Part shown: in pieces, positions 52,426 through 63,744 of the stretch
How positions within the stretch are numbered: the stretch's first letter is position 1
Layout: the number at the start of each line of letters is the position of its first letter
Source of the DNA: Amoebidium appalachense
Lineage: Eukaryota > Ichthyosporea
DNA length: 64,000 nt
Reading direction: 5' to 3'
Assembly: GCA_963693365.1 (NCBI GenBank)
Contig: CAVNZM010000011.1
Span: 744,001 to 808,000 of the forward strand
The notes under the pieces: generated by a model
Told to the model about the DNA's origin: nothing
Databases searched by the model: none
Seen by the model: the letters and a program-made list of their open reading frames with translations, nothing else
Program-made: the position numbers and the translations under genes

Positions 52426-54213
52426 CCCGCACGGCCCTTGCTGCCTAGCCAGTTGTTTTTTGCCTTTCCCTGCTCGTTTTTTTCCTTAGCAACCCCATCC
52501 CCCCCCCCCCCCCCCCCCCCCCCCCCCACCACACACACACACACACACACATACACACACACTACCACCACCACCACCCACCCATCTCTCTGATGTTTGC
52601 TTGTGCCCCCACAGTCGCTGCTCGAACACGCCCAAAATGGCTGTCTGTCGGACCCCCCCGGCCTGCCCCTCTACTACGAGACCACTGCCGACGCAGATGG
52701 GCTCATGCGCTACCGCTGCATCCGGGGCACCAACGAGGTGGAGGGGGCAGTGCACAACCCCCTGGCCACCCACTTTGGGGCCACACGCATGTCGCTGCGC
52801 CTGCTGGACGCCACCATGTCCAATAGGCGCCACCGCCACAACCTGCGTGCACACTACCGCAACCGCCTGGGCCAGGCATCGGGGGCCCCCCACTACAGCC
52901 CCTGGATTGTTGACGACATGGAGGCACTGGCGCTGATGCTGTACGGCCATCACCTCGACCCCCAGTGGGTACCCGTAGGCTGCTACAAGCTACCGGAGGA
53001 GTACTTCAACTTTGCCCCGCTCTCCTGTGTGGCCAATGCCCCGGCGCAGGAGCCAGTTGCGGTGCCCGCACCCCCACCTCCGTCTGATAACATCGAGCCT
53101 GCAGCCAATGGCGTGATGGGCGGGCCAGAGGACTGTGAGGTCGAGGAGGGTGACGGTGCTGCCATGGGGGGGGGCAACCAGGTGGCGCGTGGTGCACCAC
53201 AGCCGGACCCTGCACTGAGGGGCGACTACAAGTTCCTGGCGCAGAAGCAACATGTGGCCATCCCCTTCCTTCCGGTGCTTACCCCTCAGGAGCGCAAGCT
53301 ATTCAGCACGCTGCTCCTGGGCACCTACAAGGCACATGCAAAGCCCAACGGCCAGCTGTTCGAGGCTTTGGCCCAAGACTTCAACAAGGCTGCCTCTGTG
53401 GCTGGGGGAATCTACATGAAGGATGCGGCCTACATCAAGAAGCATTTCGACAAGTGGAAGACCTGGCAGACGGCACATGCACAGCGCTCCACACACGAGG
53501 GCCTGGCAGATCACCGCAAGCGTATGCGCGAGGAGAGGGCAGACGCTGTGCCAGCAACCATACGGCCTGCCCCCTTGCCACCCCTCCCTGTTCCAGACGG
53601 TGTCGATGCAGGGGCGCAGCGTGAGCGGCCCTTGCCCATGCTAGTGGGCAAAAAGCATCGCAACATTGGCCCTGAGGGGCCCCTGCAGATGGATTTGCCG
53701 GTGCCCCCTCCTATGCAGCCACCCCAGAGAGCCCCCAAGACCTGCAAGACGTGTGGCCGCCAGGGCAAGGGCTGCCCCGGCTCCAATCGGGCCAAGAGCT
53801 GCCCACGTTGGGTTGCAGCCAATCAGGATGCCATGCCACCAGCACCCGCGCTTGACATGCAGCAGGGCCATGTGCCGCACATGCCCCCTGCACCCCATCC
53901 AGGCCCGCACCACCCACATGGCTGGCCCCCACCGTGGGGCATCATGCCGCCTCAGCCCGGCCCTGCCTTCCCCATGCCTGGGCTACTGCCGCAGCACGGT
54001 CCCCATCCTTACTTGGGCCATGTGGGCCAGCCCTCGGCTGGTGGGCAGTTCCCACCCCCTTCTCGTGCATCTGCTGTGCTGGGCCTGGCGTTGCCACCTG
54101 CTGGAGAGACGCAGCTGCAATGGCACGATCGAAAGCAAAGTAATCGTGGCCGCAAGTCTGCAGGCAGCCAATCAGGATCTCAGAGTAGTCAGAGTAGCCA
54201 AACTAGTGTCTAA
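46374..54213 (+). CDS. DDE-transposase-like protein with inserted DEDDy 3'-5' exonuclease domain (two frame lesions)
   Basis: Exons: 46374-47525, 48462-48650, 49634-50464, 50915-51555, 51995-52201, 52615-54213. Reading through needs one base less in a C6 run (47171-47176) and in the A6 run near 47498-47503; all later junctions then fit, giving about 1538 residues. N-terminus: GGAREGAGRKKK, then an acidic linker. A Cys/His-rich domain follows (PCPFDDHYVDPHNHPNPHRT, YFCDTCKKNF). A presumed RNase H-fold core has KADHTF (Asp about 418), YTDRCCQDRAF (Asp about 487) and RGTNEVEGAVHNP (Glu about 1049). Between the last two lies a WRN/RNase D-type exonuclease with LDCEW (about 566) and YAALDAY (about 700). 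The C-terminus has a zinc knuckle (CKTCGRQGKGCPGSNRAKSC) and Pro/His- and Ser/Gln-rich tails. Two introns use GC donors (47526, 52202). I infer a transposon-derived gene; terminal inverted repeats were not found. ATG 46290 is an alternative start. Confidence 0.7.
47526..48461. repeat. Intron with poly-G, (GGT)n and GT tracts
   Basis: First intron of the transposase-exonuclease gene. It begins with a GC donor and holds poly-G runs at 47646-47658, 47781-47819, 47880-47906, 48060-48085 and 48275-48302, and GGT repeats near 47700 and 47860. No other feature. Confidence 0.7.
48651..49633. repeat. Intron with C runs, long poly-G runs and a degenerate G-rich tandem repeat
   Basis: C and CA tracts (48660-48810) are followed by poly-G runs (49002-49060, 49112-49135, 49190-49212). 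Then come about seven loose units of GGGCACATGGGTTTGGGGGG plus GGAAGG-rich spacers (49225-49555). No exon is supported between 48651 and 49633. Confidence 0.7.
52202..52614. repeat. Intron with poly-C, (GA)n and (CA)n
   Basis: It starts with a GC donor, then C runs (52209-52226, 52322-52352), a GA array (52374-52421), C run (52500-52527) and CA array. The acceptor is CCCCACAG at 52614. Confidence 0.7.
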
Positions 54214-54299
54214 TATTGGAATGTACACCAATGTAACGGATCTCATATGTGTTGTAGTGCTTCAAGTTATACCTGTTCTTCGTACAGTCATGTTAGGGG

Positions 54300-54332
<33 letters not shown>

Positions 54333-54557
54333 TAGCTTTCATTCCGAAGTTTACTGTAAAGAATTAAAATTTAGAATCTGAGTAATAGTACAGAGCCTTT
54401 GCACTTTTCTCTGTTTGTTAGGAATTCTTTGTGATCGAGAGTATGGTGTGTTAGACTATTGGTGTTAATGTGTCCTGGAAGGTGTATAATGTCTGCTGGC
54501 CGTAGTCAGTATCTATTTTTAGGTATATAGTATATTTTTAAATGTTGGCCGCTGGCC

Positions 54558-54577
54558 AATAAATAGCAAATAATAAA
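54558..54577 (+). terminator. Polyadenylation signals of the transposase-exonuclease gene
   Basis: Two AATAAA motifs (54558-54563 and 54572-54577) lie about 345 bases past the stop codon, in AT-rich sequence. Confidence 0.55.
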
Positions 54578-54634
54578 CACACGATAAAGTCAACAGCGTG
54601 CCAAAAAACTAATCCCCAGCGAGCGCACCCAGTG

Positions 54635-54657
54635 ATGTGTGTGTGTGTGTGTGTGTC

Positions 54658-54723
<66 letters not shown>

Positions 54724-54814
54724 CGCGTGCGTGCGTGCGTGTGTGTGTGTGTGTGCGTGCGTGCGTGCGTGTGTGCGTGTGTGCGTGTGTGCGTGTGTGC
54801 GTGTGTGTGTGTGA

Positions 54815-54845
<31 letters not shown>

Positions 54846-54860
54846 GTGTGGTGTGTGCGC
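54635..54860. repeat. (GT)n / GTGC simple repeat
   Basis: GT array with CG and GTGC interruptions downstream of the polyadenylation motifs. Confidence 0.85.
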
Positions 54861-56045
54861 GGCTTGTACATATGTACGTGTTCATGTGCACCTGTGTCGG
54901 ACCTACGAAGTACATGAAAGTAAATTTTGACAGCATCGATCTGCCGGTGTGTATGTGTATGTGTGCCAGTGCAGCAGGTGTGCCTTGTAACTGATAGCTT
55001 CGCATTTTACGTGTGTGTATATATAGTAGTACGCATAGACACTTGCTGATCATTCGGATCGACATTAATATTTAATCTGTCTGTCCTCGGTTTTTTGAGT
55101 GAATGATGATCAAGTGTAAGAGCATTCACTTGGCAAGTATTAATGTTGCAGAGGCTAGCTGCAGCTGCAAGCGTCGGATGCACACTGACAATTGTCTTTT
55201 CAGCGAGTCTAACCTGCAGGCAGCAGCTGCACACATATAGGGTTGTTATCTTGCGGCACATGCACGGTGATCATTTCAGAGTAATAGAGTTCAGAGCAAT
55301 GAAAATAATGAAAATAACTAAACTTTGTGACTACTTTAAAGTTGCTGAGATCATACGTGGTGCAAGCTGCACTATGAACACATGTATAGTGCTAGTAATT
55401 AATACATTTTTGTTGCCTTCTGCAGGGTTATCGTAGCTACGTCACGGCCTGCACTCAGGGGGGGGAGGGGGGGGGAGAGGGGGGATGATTCGAAGGGGGT
55501 ATAAATAAGAACATGCACCTAAAGGTCTTTCCCGTGGATCCTCCCCCCTCCCCCCCCACCTCTCCCTCCCCCGGGGCCCCATACTATGATATCTAGGCCC
55601 AATATTATATGCCCCTTCCCCCCCCCCCCCCCCCCTCCCCTCTCCGGATCCCCGGACCCCACTTCCCTACCCGGAGGCTCAAGAGCTCCCCCTTCCCCTT
55701 CCCCCCCCCTCCCCCCCCCCCCCCCCAAGGCTTACGGGGGCCCTTCTTCATCGAGGGGGAGGGGGTGGGGGTGGGGGGGGTGGGGGGAGGGGGTGGGGGG
55801 GAGGGAAGTGGAAGGCGGGGGTGGATGCATGTCAGCCTAGGTGAATTCAATTGTTTAACTCCAGTGTGCAGGACTGGTCTGAAGGCTTAAGAAAACAACG
55901 AGGAAATGGGGTCCAGTGGAGGTGGTGGTGGTGTTCTGTGTGTGTGTGTACACGTGCACGTATGTGTGTGGTTTTTTTAAGGGGTGAGTGGTGGTGGTGG
56001 TGGTGGTGGTGGTCACCGTGGTGGTGGTGTGTGTGTCTGGTGTGT

Positions 56046-56095
<50 letters not shown>

Positions 56096-56975
56096 TAGAA
56101 AGAAAAACTGCTCGTGGGTCACTGTTTTTCGTCACTGTATTTGTAACGGGCCGCTCATATTTATATAACTACTTTAATTTAAGTACACGTGTTCATTATC
56201 ATATACGATGGCCAAATATAGAAATTTTGGCGTCGAAGTTCTTGGAGCTAAAAAAACGTTTAAAAGGGGGAAATAATAGCTTGGCCCCAAATTTACCTTG
56301 CCGTTTTTAGCGAATGTATTTTTTATTCATGAGTTCTAGTGATTCAGTGAGTGCACGTGCCTGCCTCAGGCTGATCATGACAACTGCAACACACCATTCC
56401 TACATGGATATCAACCAAAAGAAAATAGTATATACTGTGGTGGTCTCCTAAACCTTGTGCGGCATGCGCATACATGATATTACAGTGACGCATGTGCATA
56501 TTATTGTTCTGTACACCGGAGTGTGCCGGTGCACGTGGCTGTTTTGTGCACATGTTACAATAGCAGCACGATCTCCCTAAACTCCATGTTTACACATCCC
56601 TCACCCTGGCTCTGCCTTGTCGGTGCTCCAAAACACACATACAAATCCCCCTAGACTCAGTGCCTGCACATGGTCGCATTCACGTGCAGGTCACGTGACA
56701 CATGCGATGCCATACTGCCGTCTACAGCAACAACCACGGCAGCATGTATACCGGCCCAGCACGAAATATACTTATCGGCAGCCCACTGAACTCGCCCATT
56801 TTCTCTTTTTCATGTATGTCCCTCCTTTTTTGTAAAATCACCCTTTTTGGCCTCCCGGTAGTGGATTTTGCAGGATTTGACTTCTTTGAGGTCCAAAAAC
56901 CTCAAATTTTCCCCGGCGGGGCCGGGGAGGGAGAATTCAAAAATTGCCCGCTCCTGATATGGTACCCGGGCCCTT
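54861..56975. other. Spacer; no gene seen
   Basis: It contains C/G-rich low-complexity sequence (55450-55840), GGT repeats and poly-G (55920-56093), and ordinary AT-balanced sequence elsewhere. No conserved reading frame on either strand. Confidence 0.5.
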
Positions 56976-56979
56976 TATT

Positions 56980-57125
56980 GATATGCTCATGAAAGAGAAG
57001 CAAGCCGGAGATATCATAGATATCTCAGAGAAGAAAATACAAAAACCCCTACTCACGGATACGGAGGAGATAACGACTCAAAAAGAAAAATAATCATACA
57101 CCCTAGAAAACTCGTTAAACACACT
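56980..57125 (-). mobile_element. Fragment of the LINE-like element, inverted
   Basis: It matches the reverse complement of 41515-41675: GAAAGAGAAGCAAGCCGGAG, GAGATATC, CTCACGGATACGGAGGAGA and the end CTAGAAAACTCGTTAA. Confidence 0.7.
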
Positions 57126-57479
57126 TTCGAATATGGACTTCCGCTATCGCGAGGCGGCCGTGGCGCTGAAAGAGTTCGACGATTTTCAGGGTACTGCGCT
57201 GCGCACTTTGTTTCGTACTCGGTTTGAGTATGTTTGGATTGTCGTCTGCTGTTTGTCGTATGGAGGAATTGTCTCTTCGTTTTTGTTCTCATTTAGTTGG
57301 GATACCTGATGGTCACCCTCTTTATGCTTTCTTTCCCCCCCTCCCTCCATCCCTCTTCCCCCGATTCACCAACGCCACTTTCGCGAATGTCCTCAGCCTA
57401 CCCTCCTTCAACCCAATTCTTCCTCTCGCTATCTCACTCCCTCTTTCTTTTCTCTTCCTGTTTTTTCTGCCTTTTCGAG

Positions 57480-58035
57480 TTATAAATTTCTTTCTCGTTC
57501 TGATAGAGAAATCAAAGGTAAAACTCAGTCGGCATGTTTTGTGTTCCTTAGGCAACACCGTACTGATCATTATCGCTTTTTGGGAGCTTTGGCAGGATAC
57601 ATATCTCCTGCTGTACGTATGGATACCACCCTAGTAGATAAGTCTGTATGGTGCTCTGATGTTGATATTGCCTGGGAAGTTGTGCAGTGGCGTTGTAATT
57701 CTTGTTTCCATCGCCGCTGGTGCCACTTTTGTGCTGAACTCTTTAATCGCAAGCATGCATATGTTGATAGGTGTGAGTTTTTATGTCGCGTTTTACCTCT
57801 TTCCCTACGGGTGTCTGCTACACTGGCTGGCAATGTGAACACTTTAGACTTTTTGTTGAATCCTGTTGGTCGTCACATTGAGTATTATATGATTTTCACA
57901 CAGTGTTCAGGTATCTCAGTATGCACTTGTTACTGGATAACTCGTGAAGTTTTTATTGTCTTCTCAGTATGCTGTGCATACTTGCATATCTTTCCGTCGA
58001 ATAAATCCAGTCAAAAGGGGAAAAAAAAAACATAC
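57480..58035 (+). mobile_element. Retroelement 3' end, copy 1, with Cys/His protein tail and A run
   Basis: An open frame from about 57480 to 58059 encodes a Cys/His-rich segment (WRCNSCFHRRWCHFCAELF, then NRKHAYVDRC). After the GRHIEY-YMIF and CTCYWITREVF segments come AATAAATCCAGTC and an A run at 58021-58030. Its protein is related to the one encoded on the opposite strand at 58363-57953. The Cys/His motif near the C-terminus and the A-tail fit a 5'-truncated non-LTR retrotransposon; no reverse transcriptase motif is visible here. Confidence 0.6.
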
Positions 58036-58420
58036 GGTGGTTTAACAGATAGTCAATAGAAGTAATATCAGGATTATCTAAGTAAGCGAGTCTTCGAATT
58101 TCTAACGGAAGAATCTGAGATAAATAAATACATTTATCTAGATGTTTGCGAGAAAAAGGTTCTGCACAAAAGTGACACAAACATTTATGGAAACTCGGGT
58201 TACAACGCCAAAATAAACATTTCCAAGCAATATCACACGAAGGGGTTAGAATGGCAAAATCGGCAAGTGTGGTAGGTTTACGAGAGGAAGGATGAATATA
58301 AGTAGCTAATATACATAACGATTGTAGAGAAAATAGATGAGTCTCTAATATAAAAAGAAGCACAGGCTCAAGAGTCCTACTTATGATTTCACCACTAATG
58401 AGTTCTCTTTGTGAACAAGA
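58031..58420 (-). mobile_element. Retroelement 3' end, copy 2, diverged, opposite strand
   Basis: The minus strand encodes DIAWKCLFWRCNPSFHKCLC, then HFCAEPFSRKHLDKC and ITSIDYLLN. These align with DIAWEVVQWRCNSCFHRRWC, HFCAELFNRKH and NTLDFLLN of copy 1. Its last bases are also found, in the plus orientation, at 41245-41345. The two copies meet tail to tail at 58021-58035. Confidence 0.6.
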
Positions 58421-58637
58421 TTAAAAAAACCGCGCAGAATCATTTACTGTAGGTACATAACAGGGGCTGTGTCGTCTATGTCCCTGCAGTTCTGCAAAAG
58501 CGTTCTGCACCTTTTGCTCAGACCGTTTGCATGCATCTGCTTTCGAATGATTGGTTTTGCGGGCAAGGGGCACAACAACAGCGCCATGAACAACATATTC
58601 CCTGCCCACAATTCTACGAATCCACTGCCTTAACTAC

Positions 58638-59300
58638 AGCTACATACGCAGAGGTGGAAGGGTCTCTCGTCCCACAGGCATACCTAAAAAGGATGGACGA
58701 GGGGAGTGGGTTCCACTGACGCCCCTTAACCACGGCTGCTCAAAAGCAGAGGTGGAAGGGTCTCTCATCCCCCGGGCATACCTCAAAAGGTAGGACGAGG
58801 GGAGAGGGCTCCACTGACGCCCCTTAACCACGGCTGCTCAAAAGCAGCGGTGGAAGGGTCTCTCATCCCCCGGGCATACCTCAAAAGGTAGGACGAGGGG
58901 AGAGGGCTCCACTGATCACGCCCCTTAACCACGGCTGCTCAAAAGCAGAGGTGGAAGGGCCTCTCATCCCCCGGGCATACCTCAAAAGGTAGGACGAGGG
59001 GAGAGGGCTCCACTGACGCCCCTTAACCACGGCTGCTCAAAAGCAGAGGTGGAAGGGTCTCTCATCCCCCGGGCATACCTCAAAAGGTAGGACGAGGGGA
59101 GAGGGCTCCACTGACACCCCTTAACCACGGCTGCTCAAAAGCAGAGCCTGGAAGGGTCTCTCATCCCCCGGGCATACCTCAAAAGGTAGGACGAGGGGGG
59201 AGGGCTCCACTGAAGCCCCTTAACCACGGCTGCTCAAAAGCAGCGGTGGAAGGGTCTCTCATCCCCCAGGATACCTCAAAAGGTAGGACGAGGGGAGAGA
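58638..59300. repeat. 98-bp tandem repeat (minisatellite), about seven units
   Basis: The unit includes CACGGCTGCTCAAAAGCAG, GGTGGAAGGGTCTCTCATCC, CCCGGGCATACCTCAAAAGG and GACGAGGGGAGAGGGCTCCA. Unit starts at CACGG: 58731, 58829, 58930, 59028, 59126, 59225. A short palindrome GCTGCT-CAAA-AGCAGC occurs in some units. The first unit (58638) is most diverged. Confidence 0.9.
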
Positions 59301-59872
59301 CTGCCCCTTTATACAGACAAATAGATCCTCTCAGATAGCGCTGTGATGACGCAATCGGATCCACCGAACTTCGTCGAGACAGGCGGAGGGTCAAGGCGGC
59401 AACATATAAGACTCAAGCATGCATGCACAGCGCAACCTACTTTCTTCTGCCCCTGTAGCGAAATCAATTAATCAATGGCCTTCTCATTTGACGGAGTCAA
59501 AATGCACAACAGATGAACGGCATGTGCTTGTGTGACGGTATGTGTATCGAGGGGGGGGGAAGGGAGGGGGGGGGGAGGGGGAGGGGGGGGGTGGGGGGGG
59601 GGAGGGAGGCAGAGAGAGAATCACCGAGAAACGGGACCCAAGGGAGCTTCCGAGAGCCCGAAGAGAGAGAGAGAGCGACTGGTTTTTTTTTTTTGGCCCA
59701 GGGGGGAAGGGGGGGGGGGGGGGGGGGGGGAGTTTCGACAACACAATGGAACGTAGATCCTCACTCATTTCTCCGACTTTATTGAACTCCCTGATTCATT
59801 TAGTCAGCGAAATGATTTAGAATCATGGAGAGGGGCTATTCCGGCTAACACCGATGGTTTGTGCCTCCAGCC

Positions 59873-59982
59873 ATGGCCGATGTGGTGCTTCTGTGCGATG
59901 ATGCATACCCGGCACACAGGATCGTGACAATGGAAAAGGTACGCATCCTGCCCCCCCCCCCCCCCCCCTCCCCCCCCCTTCT

Positions 59983-60071
<89 letters not shown>

Positions 60072-60244
60072 AGTGCCCCCCCCCCTCCAAATAGGTCGAA
60101 ACTCGGGTACTGTGGATGACGTGAGCCCCTTTTGAGGATGGGCTCTGCTTATTGTGCATACTCTTTATGTATGGCTTGCATTCTGCATCGTGTTATCTGT
60201 TTGTTCTTGTGTACTTCGTACTTTTTTGACGCATTCAAACCCCT

Positions 60245-60287
<43 letters not shown>

Positions 60288-62514
60288 ACATACACAGACA
60301 CCGTTTGAAAAACAAAACAGCTCTTGGAGTAGGTGGTAGTAACCATTTTTGTTTAGAAGAATGTGGAAAGATTGAGATATGGCTGGCTTCCTTATGATGC
60401 GCATTTTGCAACAAAGCACCTGCAGATCCCAATGCTCTTCTTACCTCGGCTGTATTAAATAATGCTCATAGCTGTTGGTTTTGCGCCTACACTGAACCTC
60501 GCCTGTACTTCAGCCTCATGTCCATTCCTCTTCCCTCCCCCCCCCCCTCCCCCCTCCCCCCCATCCCTCCATCTTGCTTCCTCCCCTCCCCCCACCTCCC
60601 CCCCCCCCCCCCCCCCTGCCTACCCTCCTTCTCCCCCCCCCCCCCCAGAGTCCCCCCAACCTCTCTCTCTCCTCTCTCTCGCCCTCTCTCTTTCCCCCTC
60701 CCCCCCACCCCACCCCCACACATACACACATACACACATGCACACATACATATACACACATATCCCCCGCACACACACACACACACACACGCACAGGCCA
60801 TACTCAAGCGCATTGCCCCCCCCCCCCCCCCCCCCCCCTCTTCAAATGTACACACACACCCGCACTGCTCTAGCCCGTAAGACCATCACATCTGGAAGAA
60901 CGGGTGTGCCTTTAACTCAACCCCCCCCCCCCCCCCCCCCCCCCCACACACACACACATACACAAGCATTCCAGTAACCCCCCCCCCCTCTCCCCTCTTC
61001 ACATTTACACACACACACACACACACCATTCTAGCCAACAAGACCATCACATTCACATCAGGAAGAACGGGTGTGCCTTTTTCAACCTCCCCCCCCCCCC
61101 TCCCCCCCCCCCCCCACCCAACCAAACCCTCCTCATACACACACAAGCACATTTTTTTATTCAATGATCCCGTTTCACCCCTTGAGCTTACCGTCACGGG
61201 GGCTACCGTCTTCCACTCAGCACCGAGTGTGCCCTGCTAGTAGTTATATTGCTGTAGTTCCATTAGAACACTAAGACACCACTAATCAACCTAACTACTT
61301 GTACAAACTGAGCCCGGGGAACTTGCGCCAGCCTTGCTAGTAGGGAACACACACAAGCACACACATGCCCACATTCCAATAACCCCCCGCCCTCCCCCCC
61401 CCCCCCCCACCTCCCTCCCCCCTCCCCCCTCCCCTCCCCCCACAAAGAAACCCCCCTGCAGGAGGCCCTATTTGACTACTTGCAGAGTGTTGGCCGGGGC
61501 CAGTTCAAGGCGCTGCACAACAAATATGCTGCCAGGTGGGTGCTATGGACATCATACACGGGTTAGTTCTGCAGATCGGGGAGAGGGGTGGTGGTGGTGT
61601 TTGGGGGGGGGGGGGGGAGGGGGGGGCGATTTAGACGTGTACGGTTTTTATGGGGCTTCTATCTGTGCATGCTTGCTGCATGCAGCCGGCAGCTGAGGTG
61701 GAGAAGGCCGTAGGGCAAAAGGCATGTCTGTGCGCTGGTGGTGGTGGTGGTGGGTGGTTGGAATGTGTGTGTGGAGAAGGGGGGGAGGGGGGGGAGTGAT
61801 ATGGTGGGGGGTTTGGGAAGAGGGTGTCATATGGCTGTGTTTGTGGGTGGGATATCCGGATGCAGTACGTGTCCACTGTGTAAAGGGTAGAATGCAAGTG
61901 CAGATCTGCATGAGAGAAGATGTGCAACGAAAGACAAATTGCCGTGCAGTACATACGCAGAAAGGAACACAAACACACACACACACACAGAGCACACTGG
62001 AAGCTATCATATTAAAGGTGTGTGTGTGTATGCGTGTGCCGTCATGTGATATGTGTGTGTGTGTAGAGGGGGGGGGGGGGGGGGGGAGGATATGTCGGAG
62101 CACACACACTCAGCATACTCCTGTGGTTAGCAATGTGGATTTATTAATAAGTCATAGAGTTAATCGGTTCATGGTAGTGGGTTGTGGTCGTTTCTTGCTT
62201 CTTCTCTTGGACAGACAACACCTCACCTGGAATGGTGGACGCACGTAATTACGTATATAAACTGAAAATTTGTGCATGGGCCAAAGAGAAATATAAACCA
62301 ACAAGATAAAGAGGCCCCTACTCATAGCCCAATGCTGGGAATGTTATTCGCATGAGAACGAAATGGGCAAGCCCCCCCCCCCCCCCCCCCCAAAAAAAAA
62401 AAAAACAAAAACAAAAAAAAAACAGGTGCACCACCACCACCACCACACGCACGCACACACGCACACACACTGACACAAACACACACACACACACACGCAC
62501 ACGCACACGCACAC

Positions 62515-62545
<31 letters not shown>

Positions 62546-63312
62546 AGCACACACATACGTACCTCCGAGAACCCATCATCCATGGCCACATCCAGAGGGC
62601 GCATTTACTGAAATTTAGCCGGGTGTGGCTTGGAAAGAAAGTTAATGACTGTATGGGTGGATGGGCGGTGATAAAGGGATCGGTGGGTGGGTACCGGGGG
62701 AAAGGGGGAGGGGGGAGGGGGGAGTGAGTGGGTAGGAAGCAGGGCAAGGGGGAAGAGGAGAGGGGGGGAGGGGGGAGAGCGGTTTGTGGATCAGCTAGCG
62801 CGTAAGTGCCGAGGTGTTGCTGGGTGTTTGGAAAGACGGGAAGGGAAGGGTTATGGTGCGGAAGGGAAAAAAAAAGGGGGGGGGGGGGGGGGAGGGGAGG
62901 TTAAATGAGTGCATAAACCTGTGCCGCCTATCTTTTTGCAGCTGACAACCCTCTCCCTGCCCCCAAATTCTTCAAGCTCCCGCTTCCAACTTTCCCCCTC
63001 TCATGCACCCAAATAATGTATATGGGGTCAACCCCCCCCCCCCCCCCCCCCCTTTCCCCCCCCCCCCCCCCCCCCCCCCCCCGTCCTGGCCCCCACTTTT
63101 TTCTTCCCCCAAAGCTTACCCTCACCCTTTCCTCCCCTGCCCTGCTGTCCCCCCCTCCACCTTCGTTTGCAGCTGTTTCACTCTGTTCCCAACTATCTAC
63201 CCCCTTGTCTGACAATTGCCTTTTTTTTGGCAGGTACGCCTTCTATATTCGGCAATTGACGAGATCACAGTAGAGGGCACGCAACTGCCACCCGATTTTG
63301 CCGCTGTTACAG
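59873..63312 (+). CDS. Unrecognised multi-exon gene, 5' part (continues beyond the window)
   Basis: Exon 1 is 59873-59938: ATG, then ADVVLLCDDAYPAHRIVTME, donor AAG|GTACGC, preceded by a possible acceptor CTCCAG that would place an untranslated intron upstream. Exon 2 starts at 61462 after CTGCAG: EALFDYLQSVGRGQFKALHN, KYAAR, with donors possible at 61535 or 61539. Exon 3 is 63234-63312: VRLLYSAIDEITVEGTQLPP, DFAAVTG, donor ACAG|GTAAAC. Only the 61539 donor keeps exon 3 open in this frame. Introns again have poly-C right behind the donor. The peptide does not match a family I know. Confidence 0.6.
60085..60245 (+). repeat. Dispersed repeat R1, subfamily A, copy ending in poly-C
   Basis: Reverse complement of 15472-15620: GGTCGAAACTCGGGTACTGT, GAGGATGGGCTCTGCTTATT, GACGCATTCAAAC, then a poly-C run (60249-60287). 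It lies in the first intron of the unrecognised gene. Confidence 0.8.
60535..61445. repeat. C-rich intron sequence with CA tracts and a local duplication
   Basis: C runs, CT tracts and CA tracts fill the first intron. Two related blocks, near 60880-60925 and 61040-61090, share AAGACCATCACAT and GGAAGAACGGGTGTGCCTTT, so this part is an imperfect tandem duplication of about 165 bases. Confidence 0.7.
61195..61352 (+). repeat. Dispersed repeat R2, copy 2
   Basis: Similar over its length to 39738-39895, starting at GGGGGCTACCGTCTTCCACT. See that entry. Confidence 0.6.
61560..63233. other. Second intron of the unrecognised gene; no gene seen
   Basis: It contains poly-G runs (61600-61625, 62068-62087), a poly-C/poly-A/CA block (62372-62545), G-rich sequence (62690-62900) and poly-C runs (63032-63082). 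No conserved coding segment was found. Confidence 0.55.
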
Positions 63313-63486
63313 GTAAACCCCCCCCCCCCCCCCCCCTCCTTCTCTCTCTCCCCTCCTCCCCCCTCCCTCCCCCCCGGGGCCTTTCCCTGATAAGTTGCTT
63401 ATTCTAAATTTTCCTTCCGTCAGACTGGGAAAAACAACCGCTTCACTTTCTCTGCCTTTCGTTCCTCTTGCCGTTGCACCGCCCTC

Positions 63487-63526
<40 letters not shown>

Positions 63527-63744
63527 ATCATTTCCAAAGCCGCACCCACACCTCCTTCACCGTCATCGCCACTGCCATTACTCGGCATCTGGTGTCCAGT
63601 GATGCCTTCCTTCTTCCATGACCAAAGAATCTCAGCCCCAATCCCCCCCCCCCCCCCCCCCCATCCCCGTCCTCCCCCCCGCCCCCCTCCCTCTCTGTCT
63701 CTCTCCTTCCCCCCCCCCCCCCCCTCCCCTCCCCCTACCCCGCC

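Noticed and set aside
46026-54577. Terminal inverted repeats around the transposase-like gene (TTTATTGGGGCC on the left, TTTATTGGCC reversed on the right)
   Set aside because: The match is about ten bases and contains a polyadenylation-type AATAAA; too short to count as element ends.
58638-59300. Possible CRISPR array
   Set aside because: Units are contiguous 98-bp copies with no unique spacers, in a eukaryotic genome with no cas genes nearby.
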